This document shows positions 17,060 through 25,880 of a DNA stretch of 45,849 nt, piece by piece. The position numbers were made by a program, and so were the translations under genes. This stretch comes from Glycomyces sp. YM15 (GTDB lineage Bacteria; Actinomycetota; Actinomycetes; Mycobacteriales; Micromonosporaceae), in NCBI RefSeq assembly GCF_016918015.1, contig NZ_JAERMK010000011.1, positions 11,327 through 57,175 of the forward strand, in the 5' to 3' direction. The notes beneath the pieces were generated by a model, which was given only the letters and a program-made list of their open reading frames with translations, ran no database searches and was not told the DNA's origin. The first letter of the stretch is position 1. Every line of letters begins with the position of its first letter.

Positions 17060-18319
17060 GTGACCGTCTCCGCCACCCTCGCCGCCAATGAGGCCGTAGC
17101 CGCTCGCCGCGCCGCCGGGCAGGAGGTGCTCGCGCTCGGCTTCGGTGAGGCAGGGATTCCGGTGCACCCCTTGCTGAGCCAACGCCTCGCCCAGGCCGCC
17201 GGGAGGATCGCGTACGGGCCCGTCGCCGGCACCGAGGAGGCCCGCGAGGCCGCCGCCGGGTACTGGACCCGCCGCGGCAACCCGACCGAGGCCGACCAGG
17301 TGCTCCTCGGACCCGGTTCCAAGCCGCTCCTGTTCGCGCTCCAGCACGCCATCGGCGGCGAGGTCGTGCTCCCCCAGCCCGCGTGGGTGTCCTACGCGGC
17401 CCAGTCGCAGCTGCTCGGCCGCGAACCGATCCGGGTGCCCGTGCCCGCGGGCGAGGGCGGGGTCCCCGACGCCGCGCTCATGGTCGCGGCCGTGCGCGAG
17501 GCCCGCGCCGCGGGCCGCGACCCGCGCCTCGTCGTGGCCACCTTGCCGGACAACCCGACCGGGCGCCTCGCCTCGGAAGCGTCGGTGAAGGCCCTGTGCG
17601 CGGCGGCGCGCGAACTCGACCTCGTGATCGTCGCCGACGAGATCTACCGCGACCTCATGTTCAAGCCCGGCGCGTTCCCCTCCCCCAGCCGGTGGGCGCC
17701 CGAGCGGACGGTGACGACCACGGCCCTGTCCAAGAACTACGCCCTGGGCGGCTGGCGCATCGGCGCAGCACGCTTTCCAAAGAACGGCCCGGATTCCGAA
17801 CTGGGGCAGCGGCTCCAGGAGTCGGCGCGGAGCGTCGCCTCCGAGCTGTGGTCCTCCGCTCCGCTGCCGATGCAGCACGCCGCCGCGTACGCCTGGTCCG
17901 ACCCGGCCGAGCTCGTCGACCGGGTCGCCATGGCGCGGCGGCTGCACGGCGCGGTCGCGAACGCCGTCGCCGAGGCCTTCGCGGCCGTCGGCTGCGACGT
18001 TCGCGTCCCGCAGGGCGGCTTCTACGTGTGGCCGGAGTTCACGCCGCTGCGCGCGGCGCTGGCCGAGCGCTGGGGCGTGCGCACGAGCGCCGACCTGGCG
18101 AGGGTCCTGTTGGACGAGTTCGGGATCGTGGTCATCGCCGGGGACGCGTTCGGGGACGACCCGGCGGCGCTGACGATCCGCGTCGCGGTCCCCGGCATCT
18201 ACGGCGAGTCCGACTCCGAGCGCCTCGCGGCGCTGCTCTCGAACGACCCGCTGGAGATGCCGTGGATCGCCGAGTCCCTCGACGGCCTGCGGGACAAGCT
18301 GAAGGCACTCGTCGCCTAG
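17060..18319 (+). CDS. Pyridoxal-phosphate aminotransferase (class I/II)
   Basis: A 419-residue fold-type I aminotransferase. PDNPTGRLAS and VADEIYRDL carry the PLP-binding Asn/Asp/Tyr, and SKNYALGGWRIG includes the Schiff-base Lys (about residue 224). The C-terminal GDAFGDDPAALTIRVAVP has the carboxylate-binding Arg. The GTG at 17060 is chosen because AAGGAG lies 6 bases upstream; TTG/GTG codons at 17021-17024 also have a purine-rich site and would add 12-13 residues. The amino-acid substrate is not clear. Control by the divergent LysR protein is likely. Confidence 0.92.
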   Translation: MTVSATLAANEAVAARRAAGQEVLALGFGEAGIPVHPLLSQRLAQAAGRIAYGPVAGTEEAREAAAGYWTRRGNPTEADQVLLGPGSKPLLFALQHAIGGEVVLPQPAWVSYAAQSQLLGREPIRVPVPAGEGGVPDAALMVAAVREARAAGRDPRLVVATLPDNPTGRLASEASVKALCAAARELDLVIVADEIYRDLMFKPGAFPSPSRWAPERTVTTTALSKNYALGGWRIGAARFPKNGPDSELGQRLQESARSVASELWSSAPLPMQHAAAYAWSDPAELVDRVAMARRLHGAVANAVAEAFAAVGCDVRVPQGGFYVWPEFTPLRAALAERWGVRTSADLARVLLDEFGIVVIAGDAFGDDPAALTIRVAVPGIYGESDSERLAALLSNDPLEMPWIAESLDGLRDKLKALVA

Positions 18320-18329
18320 GCGCGCACTG

Positions 18330-18677
18330 CTAGTTCCAGTGCTCGTAGAGCACGATCGCGACCGACACGCAGACGACCACCACGACGAGCGCGGCGAAGA
18401 GGAACAGCGCCCCCACGAAGCGCTGGATCTCGAGTTCGCGGCCGTCCTTGACCGGCCCGCGCCAGCGGCCGTAACGCCAGTGGTCCCGGCCGAGCTCGTC
18501 GTCGCCGACGTCCAGCAGGAGCGTCTGGAGGTCGGCGACGCTGTCGGCCTGCTCGGCCAGCTGACGCCGCAGACGGTACTCCCGGGAGTCGATCATGCCC
18601 CTGCGCCGGGCCCTGGCGAGGCGGTCGAGGGCGATGCGCTTGTCGGTCCCGGAGGCCCGAGCGGCATATGCGTCCAT
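18330..18677 (-). CDS. DUF1707-like small membrane protein
   Basis: A 115-residue protein. The N-terminal ~55 residues (RIALDRLARARRRGMIDSREYRLRRQLAEQADSVADLQTLL in outline) resemble the DUF1707/SHOCT-like helical domain found in many actinomycete membrane proteins. A single membrane helix (about 87-111) is near the C-terminus. The ATG at 18677 has GGTGGGAG 7 bases upstream. That ribosome site is part of a 9-bp inverted repeat that could form an RNA stem. Function is unknown. Confidence 0.75.
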   Translation of the reverse strand: MDAYAARASGTDKRIALDRLARARRRGMIDSREYRLRRQLAEQADSVADLQTLLLDVGDDELGRDHWRYGRWRGPVKDGRELEIQRFVGALFLFAALVVVVVCVSVAIVLYEHWN

Positions 18678-18686
18678 GACGTGCTC

Positions 18687-18751
18687 CCACCTGTGCTTCC
18701 TTCATCATCGCAGAGACGAAGGCCTGTCGCGTCCCCCGTTTCCACAGGTGG
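18687..18751 (-). promoter_or_regulatory. Inverted repeat able to mask the ribosome site of the DUF1707-like gene
   Basis: Perfect 9-base arms CCACCTGTG (18687-18695) and CACAGGTGG (18743-18751) lie 47 bases apart, upstream of the ATG at 18677. In the minus-strand RNA the downstream arm overlaps the GGTGGGAG ribosome site. A paired stem would hide it; two protein-binding half-sites are the alternative. Confidence 0.45.
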
Positions 18752-18801
18752 TACGCGTCAGGGGCGCAGGCGCATCACGAAGCGCAGCGGCCACTCCCGC
18801 G

Positions 18802-19116
18802 CTATTCCAGGAAGTCGGCGACCGAAAGCGCCAGAAGGTCGCCCACCGCCCGCGCGAGGTCGGTGTCCTTCGCGGAGACCTTGTTGCCCGCGGAATGGGT
18901 GGTCGTCGAGACGCGGAGGCGGTTGTAGTTGATCGTCAGGTCGGCGTGGTGGTCGCGCTGCTCGTTGAGGAAGCCGACGGCGGTCGCGGCGGCGAGGGCC
19001 TGGAGGTGGCCGTCGAAGGTCCATGTCTGCTCCAGGCGATCGCCGATATGGCTCCAGCCGGGCAGTTCCGACAGCGCGAGCTCGATCTCGGCCTCGGTCA
19101 AGGGTAGGTCTTTCAT
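18802..19116 (-). CDS. Pterin-4a-carbinolamine dehydratase
   Basis: A 104-residue protein of the PCD/DCoH family that dehydrates 4a-hydroxytetrahydrobiopterin. The catalytic signature is visible as RDHHADLTINYNRL and THSAGNKVSAKDTDLA, including the paired His residues and the later T-H and D. N-terminal LPGWSHIGDRLEQTWTF is also typical. In bacteria without phenylalanine hydroxylase such proteins may serve molybdopterin or folate metabolism. It starts at 19116, 26 bases from the stop of the carbonic anhydrase gene, so the two may be co-transcribed. Confidence 0.93.
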   Translation of the reverse strand: MKDLPLTEAEIELALSELPGWSHIGDRLEQTWTFDGHLQALAAATAVGFLNEQRDHHADLTINYNRLRVSTTTHSAGNKVSAKDTDLARAVGDLLALSVADFLE

Positions 19117-19142
19117 ACCCTGATTCTGACAGCTCTTCGCGA

Positions 19143-19811
19143 TCAGTTCTCGTCGATGAGCGTTACTTTGCCCGTGTCCAGGTCGTAGACCGCGCCGACC
19201 ACCAGGACCCCGTCGAGGTTCTCGCGGCGGCCCAGATCGGCGACCGTGCGGCGGACCTGCAGCCGCAGCGCGCGCGAGGCGGCATCCTCAGGGTCCTTCG
19301 TCTCCGCCCAGGCCTGCGAGGCGGGCTGCCACAGCTGCTCGACGAGGTAACCGGTCCGCGGGTCGTGGGAGTCGTCCTCGACCGCGTGCAGGGCCGCGTT
19401 GATCGCTCCGCACCGCTCGTGGCCGAGGACCACGACGAGGGAGACGCCGAGTTCGGCGGCGCCGAACTCGAGGGAGCCGACCGCGGCCCGGTCGGGGACG
19501 TGCCCGGCCGTGCGGACCACCAGCAGCTGCCCGAAGTCGCAGTCGAACACGCTCTCGGCGGTGACGCGCGAATCGATGCAGGTGAAGACCGCGGCGCTGG
19601 GCGTCTGCCCGGGCGCGGCCTCGCGGGCGGCGACGATGTCGCGCTTGTATCGCGGCTCGCCGGCCACGAATCGGCCGTTGCCTTCGAGGAGGGCGAGCAG
19701 CGTGCTGGCGGCTTGGTGGTGCTCCATCAGCGAGGAGGCGGTCAGTTCTGGCACGCCCTGAATGGTGCCGCAGGATCCGCCCGGGCGCAAGCGGGACCGG
19801 CCGCTGGACAC
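19143..19811 (-). CDS. Beta-class carbonic anhydrase
   Basis: A beta-carbonic anhydrase interconverting CO2 and bicarbonate. Counting from the start at 19811 (222 residues), zinc ligands and the Asp/Arg dyad are Cys78, Asp80 and Arg82 in CIDSR, with His131 and Cys134 in GHERCGA. The start is uncertain. GTG at 19811 has AAAGG just upstream, GTG at 19754 and ATG at 19727 are alternatives, and the conserved fold begins only at about residue 37. A possible -10 (TAAGAT, 19851-19846) lies upstream of 19811, and TGGTCATTAACCA (19852-19864) forms a small imperfect palindrome beside it. Confidence 0.93.
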   Translation of the reverse strand: MSSGRSRLRPGGSCGTIQGVPELTASSLMEHHQAASTLLALLEGNGRFVAGEPRYKRDIVAAREAAPGQTPSAAVFTCIDSRVTAESVFDCDFGQLLVVRTAGHVPDRAAVGSLEFGAAELGVSLVVVLGHERCGAINAALHAVEDDSHDPRTGYLVEQLWQPASQAWAETKDPEDAASRALRLQVRRTVADLGRRENLDGVLVVGAVYDLDTGKVTLIDEN

Positions 19812-19960
19812 GCACCTTTTACAGAGCGCACGTTACCGTTTCGAGATCTTATGGTCATTAACCAGGACTAGCTTCTCGTCTTACGTGACTCTATGATGAA
19901 TACGTACTACCGCAATGGGATTCACCTGCGGTTTCACTCCCGCCGTTTCTTGGAGGAACC

Positions 19961-20641
19961 GTGCGCACCTACGGCGACGGCTGCCCGGCCGCCCACGCGC
20001 TCGACCTCGTGGGCGAACGCTGGTCGCTCCTCATCGTCCGCGAACTGCTGCTCGGCCCCAAGCGTTTCACCGACCTCCGCGCGGGCCTCCACGGGGCCAG
20101 CGCGAACGTCCTCTCCCAGCGGCTGCGCGAACTCGAGTCGCACGGCGTGATCTCCAAGCGCCGCCTGCCGCCCCCTGCCGCGTCCAAAGTGTACGAACTC
20201 ACCGAGTGGGGCCGCGATCTGGAGCCGGTGATCGTGTTCCTGCTGCGCTGGGGCGCGCGCTCGGCGGCGATCCCGCTCGACGCGCCGATGGGCGCCGACG
20301 CGCTGATCCTCTCGATGCGGACCCTGTTCATGCCCGTGGCGGCGCGGGGCTTCGACGCGGCGTTCGAGCTCTGGGTCGACGACCGGCCGTTCATCGCCGA
20401 GATCATCGACGCGCAGCTGCTCCTCGCGCCGGGCCGGCCCGAGCACCCGCACGCGGTGATCCGCACCGACGCCGAGACACTGAAGCGTCTCACCCTGGGC
20501 AGCCGCAGCCTCGACGTCTCGCTGCACGCGGGCCGGGTCACCGTCCAGGGCGACCAGGCCATGGCGGAGCGGTTCCTGGGCCTGTTCCGCCTGCCCGAGC
20601 CGGCCCCGGCCTCGGCGGGGGCGACCCCGGGCCCGGCTTAG
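19961..20641 (+). CDS. HxlR-family transcriptional regulator
   Basis: A 226-residue protein with an N-terminal HxlR winged helix (residues ~1-95: CPAAHALDLVGERWSLLIVRELLLGPKRF, LSQRLRELESHGVI, YELTEWGRDL). The extended C-terminal domain (about 110-215) is an SCP2-like domain often found fused to HxlR in actinomycetes. The GTG start is fixed by TGGAGG four bases upstream. Its 3' end overlaps the convergent DUF1445 gene by 4 bases. Targets are unknown; HxlR proteins often respond to reactive or aromatic compounds. Confidence 0.9.
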   Translation: MRTYGDGCPAAHALDLVGERWSLLIVRELLLGPKRFTDLRAGLHGASANVLSQRLRELESHGVISKRRLPPPAASKVYELTEWGRDLEPVIVFLLRWGARSAAIPLDAPMGADALILSMRTLFMPVAARGFDAAFELWVDDRPFIAEIIDAQLLLAPGRPEHPHAVIRTDAETLKRLTLGSRSLDVSLHAGRVTVQGDQAMAERFLGLFRLPEPAPASAGATPGPA

Positions 20642-21453
20642 CCGATGACGCGTATCTCGCCGGTGCCGTTGATCTTGGCGCGGCGGTCGGTGATGAGCAT
20701 GTGCCCCGGCGCGTGCGTGATCGCGAACGGCAGCCTGGCCCTGACCACCGCTTCCTGAAGGGTCACGCCGCAGGCCCAGAACACGGGCACGTCGCCGTCG
20801 TGGAGCCGCACCGGTTCGCCGAAGTCGGGGCGGGCGAGATCGCGGATGCCGATCGCGGCCGGTCGTCCAATATGAACGGGCGCGCCGTGAGCGTACGGCA
20901 TGTCGCCGGTGATCGCCGCCGCGTGGTCGGCCATCGCAGCCGGGACCGGCCGCATCGAGACCACCACCGGGCCGCGGAACCGCCTGGCGCCCAGGCATTT
21001 CAGCGCAGTGCGGTACATGGGGACGTTGACGCCCTGCTCGAGGTGGCGCAACGGGATGCCCGCCCGCTCCAGGAACGGTTCGAACGTGAAGGTGCAGCCG
21101 ATCAGGAAGGTCACCAGGTCGCCGCTCCACAGATCCGCCACATCGGTGCGCTCGGCGACCAGCTCGCCCTTCTGCCACACCCGGTAGGCCGGCAGGTCGC
21201 GACGCAGGTCCGCGCCGAACGCCAACTCGGTCCGGTACCGGCCGGGCCCCACCACGTCCAGCAGCGGGCAGGCCCGCGGGTTGCGCACCGCGAAGCGGCG
21301 CAAGGCGATCGCATGGCGGGCCGGGACCGACACCAGGTTCGCCTGCACATACCCGTGCGACCAGCCGCTCGTGGTGGCGACCAGGCCGCTCCGGAACCTG
21401 GCGCGGGCCTCCTGCGGCCTGGTCTGGGACTCGGGACGCTGTCTCGTGAACAT
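20638..21453 (-). CDS. DUF1445 family protein (D-glutamate cyclase / YcsI-like)
   Basis: A 271-residue member of the DUF1445 (putative hydro-lyase, YcsI) family, related to the D-glutamate cyclase domain of mammalian DGLUCY. Conserved segments seen are GYVQANLVSVP, NPRACPLLDVVGPG, GADLRRDLPAYRV, LWSGDLVTFLIGCTFTFE, VNVPMYRT and VVSMRP. The ATG at 21453 follows GGAGGAGCG closely. Enzymatic activity in bacteria is not well established. It is divergent from the SARP gene and shares the upstream region with PHO-box-like repeats. Confidence 0.9.
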   Translation of the reverse strand: MFTRQRPESQTRPQEARARFRSGLVATTSGWSHGYVQANLVSVPARHAIALRRFAVRNPRACPLLDVVGPGRYRTELAFGADLRRDLPAYRVWQKGELVAERTDVADLWSGDLVTFLIGCTFTFEPFLERAGIPLRHLEQGVNVPMYRTALKCLGARRFRGPVVVSMRPVPAAMADHAAAITGDMPYAHGAPVHIGRPAAIGIRDLARPDFGEPVRLHDGDVPVFWACGVTLQEAVVRARLPFAITHAPGHMLITDRRAKINGTGEIRVIG

Positions 21454-21503
21454 CGCTCCTCCTTCGCTCGATACGTCGAGCATCGCGGCGGCCGCGTCAA
21501 GAC

Positions 21504-21525
21504 CTTCACGAGTCGTTCACGAGAC
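21504..21525 (+). promoter_or_regulatory. Tandem 11-base direct repeat (PHO/AfsR/SARP-box-like)
   Basis: CTTCACGAGTC and GTTCACGAGAC are contiguous and identical at 9 of 11 positions, with a TTCACGA heptamer every 11 bases. This is the geometry of Streptomyces PHO boxes (GTTCACC units) and of AfsR/SARP heptamer sites. TACCTG at 21535-21540, nine bases beyond the second repeat, could be the -10 activated from it. Confidence 0.55.
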
Positions 21526-21657
21526 AAAAACCGGTACCTGCATCGTCACTCTGCGCAAACCCGAAGCGAGCGTTCCCAATTGATCATGAACTGCCCATAG
21601 ACTGGATTCGTCCCCATGCAATGACGGCCGCACCTCGACTCCCCCGGGAGGTGGACC

Positions 21658-24600
21658 GTGGACTTCGGCATCCTCGGGCCCCTGCAGTTGGCCTGGGAGG
21701 GCCTGCCCGTGGCGCTCCCCGGGCGGACCCTGCCACGCCTGCTCGCCGTGCTGCTCCTGGAAGCCGGACACGTGGTGCCCCTGCCGAAGCTCGTCGACGC
21801 GATCTGGGAGGAGGTGCCGCCCGCGACCGCGCGGCGGCAGATCCAGAACACCGTCGCGAGCGCCCGCGGACTCCTGCTCTCCGCCGGCACCAGCGAACTC
21901 GAGACCGTCGGCGACGGCTACCGGCTCCGGGTGCGCCCCGAGAAGCTCGACTCGCTGCGCTTCCAGCGGACCGTCCGCATCGCCCGCGAGCAGGAGGCGG
22001 CCTCCGAACCCGAAGCGGCCCTCGCGAGCCTCCGCGAAGCCCTCGACCTGTGGCGCGGACCCACCCTCGCCGGACTCGGCGGCCGCGTCATCGAGGCCGG
22101 GGCCCGCCGCTGGGACGAGGAACGCGCCGCCGCCGAGGAGACCCGCGCCGAACTCGAACTCTCGCTCGCCACAGGGGTATCCGTCGTGGCCGACCTGCGG
22201 CGCGTCCTCGAAGCGCACCCGTACCGGCAGCACACGGCCGAACTGCTCATGACCGCGCTCTACCGCGAGGACCGGCCCGCCGAATCCCTCGACGTGTACG
22301 AGTCGATCCGCCGCCAACTCTCCGAGGAACTCGGCATCGACCCCGGCAGGCGCCTCAAGGACCTCCACACCGCGATCCTGCGCGACGACCCGTCCCTCAG
22401 GGCCGCACCGAAACCCGAGCCGCCCAAACCGAGAGCCGAACTCCCCGCCCCGGCCCAGCTGCCCTCCGACAGCATCCATTTCACCGGCCGCACCGAACAG
22501 CTGGCGGTCCTCGACCGGCTCCTCGATGCGGGCCCGCAGGTCGCCGTGATCTCCGGGATCGGCGGCTCGGGGAAGACCACGCTGGCGCTGCACTGGGCGC
22601 ACCTGGTCCGCGAGCGGTTCCCGGACGGGCAGCTGTACGTGAACCTGCGCGGTTTCGACCGGACGCCGTCACTCGCGCCGCTCGACGCGCTGGCCGGGTT
22701 CCTGCGGGCGCTGCGGGTCCCCACCGAGGCGATCCCGTCGGATCTCGACGAGGCGGCCGCGCTGCTGCGCTCGCGTCTCGCGGACACCCGGATGCTGCTC
22801 ATCCTCGACAACGCCAGGAACTCGGCCCAGGTGCAGCCGCTGCTGCCCGCGACGGCCGGGTGCGTCGCGGTCGTCACGAGCCGCGGGCGGCTCCCCGATC
22901 TCGCCGCCGCACACGACATCCGGCAGGTCACCGTGGGCGCGCTCGACGGCGGCGATTCGGTGCGCCTCCTCGAGAGCCTCATCGGCGAAAGCCGCGTCGC
23001 GCACGAACTCGAAGCGGCCCGGCGGGTCGCCGAGCTCTGCGGCGGCCTGCCACTGGCGCTGCGGATCGTCGGCACCAACCTCGACGCGCAACCCGGCACC
23101 ACCTTGGCGGCGACCGCCACGGCTCTCGCCGGGCACGACCGGCTCTCCCGCCTCGCCGTCGAAGGCGACCCCACGACCACCGTGGCGGCCGCGTTCGACC
23201 TGTCCTACCAGGCCCTCGAGCCCGAAGAGGAACTGCTGTACCTCAACCTCGCGTGCCTGCCGGGGACCGACTTCTCGAAGGGCCTCGCGTGCGCGCTCGT
23301 CACCTGGGAACCCGAAGCGGCCGAACGGCTCCTGGCCAACCTCGTCACCGCCCACCGCATCGACGAGTACCGGCCGGGCCGCTACCGCTTCCACGACCTG
23401 GTGCGCGAATACGCCCGACGGAAAGCCGAAGCGGCGTTCGACCCGGCTGCGCTGCAACGGCTCCGGGAGCAGGCGGTGGCGTGGTACGCGAAGGGCTCGA
23501 CCCGGCTCCCGGTGCTGGAATACCGCAACATCGTGGCGACTTTCCTGGAATGGAACGGCCACCCGCAGGTCTCGCGGCTATTGACCAGGCTCATCGCGTT
23601 CGCCGACGCGGGGTACCGGGAGGACCTCACCGGGCGGCGGCCGCTCGCCGACTCGCAGTACGAGCTCTCCGAGCTCGCCCTCGTCGCCGAACGCGGCATC
23701 GAGACCGGCGTGCGCTCCGACGAGCCCATGGACGCGGTGCGCGCCTTCGCGCTCGCGGACGCCGTGGCCTACGCGTCCGGAGACCTCCACCAGTCCAAGA
23801 CGTTCGCCGAGAAGACCCTCGAATACCTGCGCCTGACCCCGCACGGCGACGCGACCGGGAAGGCCCGCAACGACCTCGCCACCACGCTCACCCAGCTCGG
23901 CCGCTACCGGGAGGCCGTCTCGCTGCTGCGCGAGGCGATGCTCGCCGCCGAACGCTCCGGGAACCGGTACGTCCAGGTCGAGGTCCTGACCTCCCTCGGC
24001 ACGGTGCTCCGCCGCATGGGCATCTTCGCCGAAGCCGAGACCCTGCTCTTGAAGGCCCGCGAGCTCGACGCGTCCGCCGAGGACGGGCCGACCACGGTCT
24101 ACCCGCTGCTGTCGCTCTCGGAGCTGTACGCCGACCAGGGCCGCATCAGCACCGCCGAGGAGCTGTGCCACGAGATCGCCGAGATGCTGCGCGACCACCC
24201 CTCCAAGTACTACCGGGCGCGCCTCTACTTCCGGCAGGCCGCGGTGCACCACGCCGACCAGGACTACCCGCGCGCCGAGGCCGCGCTGCTGCACGGCCTC
24301 GAACTGGTCGAGCAGGTCAACGCCTGGCGGCACCAGCTCGTCTACACCTACTGGCTCGCCGAGCTCTACGTCGACACCGAGCAGCTCGACCACGCCAGGG
24401 ACGCGCTCGAAAAGGCGGCGCCGCTCGACCGGTACGAGACCTCGGAGACCCTCGCGGTGAAGGCCCGTGTGCTGTGCAAGCTCCACACCGCCGACGGCGA
24501 CCTCCGCCGGGCCGTGCGCATGGGCAGACAGGCCTGCGACGTGTTCGCCGCGATGCCCGATCCGCTGCGACAGGCGCGCAGCCTGCGCGCGCTGGCCGAC

Positions 24601-24891
24601 GCCTACCAGGCGGCCGGCCACCCGCGGGAGGCCGACCGATGCAGGCAGGAACGCCGCGAGCTGCTGAGCGGCTTGGGCGTCGACCCAGGATTACGAAACG
24701 GGGTTGGACATGGGGATCGTGAACATCGCCACGACCTCCGATGGCGGCAACCACGCCGGGGCCGGGCTGCGGCGGCAAGCGGATGGCGAAGGTCCGGGCC
24801 GGCTCCAGTCGTCCGACAGATGCGGGCCCAGTCGTCCCGTTTCTACAGTTGTCCCCATACCCACCGAGACAGCGCATCTGAACGACAGTGA
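21658..24891 (+). CDS. SARP/AfsR-type regulator with NB-ARC and TPR domains
   Basis: A 1077-residue pathway regulator resembling AfsR. The OmpR-like winged helix (about 1-95) is followed by the BTAD domain (about 98-245; DLWRGPTLAG, SEELGIDPG). An NB-ARC ATPase (about 270-560) has the P-loop GIGGSGKTT near residue 297 and LLILDNAR as Walker B. TPR-like helices fill about 680-1010. The GTG start has GGGAGG 6 bases upstream. The family-like end is near LLSGLGVDP (about 1010). The last ~65 residues have poor GC at codon position 3 and an unusual composition, as if translated from non-coding DNA or after a frameshift. SARPs activate secondary metabolism, but no biosynthetic cluster is visible here. 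Confidence 0.93.
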   Translation: MDFGILGPLQLAWEGLPVALPGRTLPRLLAVLLLEAGHVVPLPKLVDAIWEEVPPATARRQIQNTVASARGLLLSAGTSELETVGDGYRLRVRPEKLDSLRFQRTVRIAREQEAASEPEAALASLREALDLWRGPTLAGLGGRVIEAGARRWDEERAAAEETRAELELSLATGVSVVADLRRVLEAHPYRQHTAELLMTALYREDRPAESLDVYESIRRQLSEELGIDPGRRLKDLHTAILRDDPSLRAAPKPEPPKPRAELPAPAQLPSDSIHFTGRTEQLAVLDRLLDAGPQVAVISGIGGSGKTTLALHWAHLVRERFPDGQLYVNLRGFDRTPSLAPLDALAGFLRALRVPTEAIPSDLDEAAALLRSRLADTRMLLILDNARNSAQVQPLLPATAGCVAVVTSRGRLPDLAAAHDIRQVTVGALDGGDSVRLLESLIGESRVAHELEAARRVAELCGGLPLALRIVGTNLDAQPGTTLAATATALAGHDRLSRLAVEGDPTTTVAAAFDLSYQALEPEEELLYLNLACLPGTDFSKGLACALVTWEPEAAERLLANLVTAHRIDEYRPGRYRFHDLVREYARRKAEAAFDPAALQRLREQAVAWYAKGSTRLPVLEYRNIVATFLEWNGHPQVSRLLTRLIAFADAGYREDLTGRRPLADSQYELSELALVAERGIETGVRSDEPMDAVRAFALADAVAYASGDLHQSKTFAEKTLEYLRLTPHGDATGKARNDLATTLTQLGRYREAVSLLREAMLAAERSGNRYVQVEVLTSLGTVLRRMGIFAEAETLLLKARELDASAEDGPTTVYPLLSLSELYADQGRISTAEELCHEIAEMLRDHPSKYYRARLYFRQAAVHHADQDYPRAEAALLHGLELVEQVNAWRHQLVYTYWLAELYVDTEQLDHARDALEKAAPLDRYETSETLAVKARVLCKLHTADGDLRRAVRMGRQACDVFAAMPDPLRQARSLRALADAYQAAGHPREADRCRQERRELLSGLGVDPGLRNGVGHGDREHRHDLRWRQPRRGRAAAASGWRRSGPAPVVRQMRAQSSRFYSCPHTHRDSASERQ

Positions 24892-24899
24892 GGGACGAC

Positions 24900-25880
24900 A
24901 TGCAGGCGATCAGGCAACACGAATTCGGCGGCCCGGAAGTGCTCGTGTACGAGGAGGCGGCCGACCCCGAGCCCGGTCCCGGGCAGTTGCGCATCGACAG
25001 CCGCGCCGCCGGGGTCCACCTGCTCGACACGACCTTCCGCAGCGGCGACAGGAACGGCCCGTACCCGCTCCCGGACCTGCCGATGATCCCCGGCCGCGAG
25101 ACGGCCGGGATCGTCGACGCGGTCGGCGAGGGCGTCGACGGCTCGTGGATCGGCAAGCGCGTGGTCGCCCATCTCGGATTCGCTTCCGGCGGGTACGCCG
25201 AGAAGGCCGTGCGCGAAGTCGAGCACGTGCACGAGATCCCCGAGGGCGCCGGGTACGCGGAGGCGATCGCGATGATCGGCACCGGCCGGACCGCGCTCAT
25301 GGTCCTGTCGATCGGCCCGGTGAGCGCCGAGGACGTGGTGATCGTCCCGGCCGCCGCCGGCGGGATCGGCACACTGCTGGTGCAGGCCGCGAAGAACGCG
25401 GGCGCCTACGTGATCGGCCTCGCGGGCGGGCCGGACAAGGTACGGCAGGTCGCCGCGAACGGGGCCGACACGGCGATCGACTACAAGGCCGAGGACTGGA
25501 CCTCGGTGCTGGACGAGGCGTTGGAAGGCCGCGAGGCGACGCTGCTGTTCGACTCCGTCGGCGGCGAGACCGGGCGGGCCGCCTTCGACCGGCTCGGATT
25601 CGGCGGCCGGATGGTGGTCTTCGGATGGTCGGCCGGGAAGGCGACCGAGGCGACGGTCGAGGACATCGTGGGCCGCGGCCTCACGGTTTCGGGCGCGCTC
25701 GGACCGAAACTCCTCCAGAAACTGGGCGGTCTGCGGGCCCTCGAAGAGCGCTCGCTCGCCGCGCTCGCGGCCGGGAACCTCCGGCCCGCGGTGCACACCT
25801 TCAAGCTCTCCGAGGCGGCCGAAGCCCATCGGGCGCTGGAGAACCGGGCCACGACCGGCAAGGTGGTGCTGATCCCGTAG
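24900..25880 (+). CDS. NADPH:quinone oxidoreductase (zinc-free MDR family)
   Basis: A 326-residue medium-chain dehydrogenase/reductase of the quinone reductase (QOR) type. The N-terminal GroES-like domain opens MQAIRQHEFGGPEVL. The Rossmann domain has VIVPAAAGGIGTLLVQAAKNAGAYVIG, where AAxGGxG binds NADPH. The zinc-ligand cysteines of alcohol dehydrogenases are absent. The ATG at 24900 follows GAGGG by 5 bases; it is only 8 bases past the stop of the SARP gene as read, so the two may be co-transcribed. Confidence 0.93.
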   Translation: MQAIRQHEFGGPEVLVYEEAADPEPGPGQLRIDSRAAGVHLLDTTFRSGDRNGPYPLPDLPMIPGRETAGIVDAVGEGVDGSWIGKRVVAHLGFASGGYAEKAVREVEHVHEIPEGAGYAEAIAMIGTGRTALMVLSIGPVSAEDVVIVPAAAGGIGTLLVQAAKNAGAYVIGLAGGPDKVRQVAANGADTAIDYKAEDWTSVLDEALEGREATLLFDSVGGETGRAAFDRLGFGGRMVVFGWSAGKATEATVEDIVGRGLTVSGALGPKLLQKLGGLRALEERSLAALAAGNLRPAVHTFKLSEAAEAHRALENRATTGKVVLIP

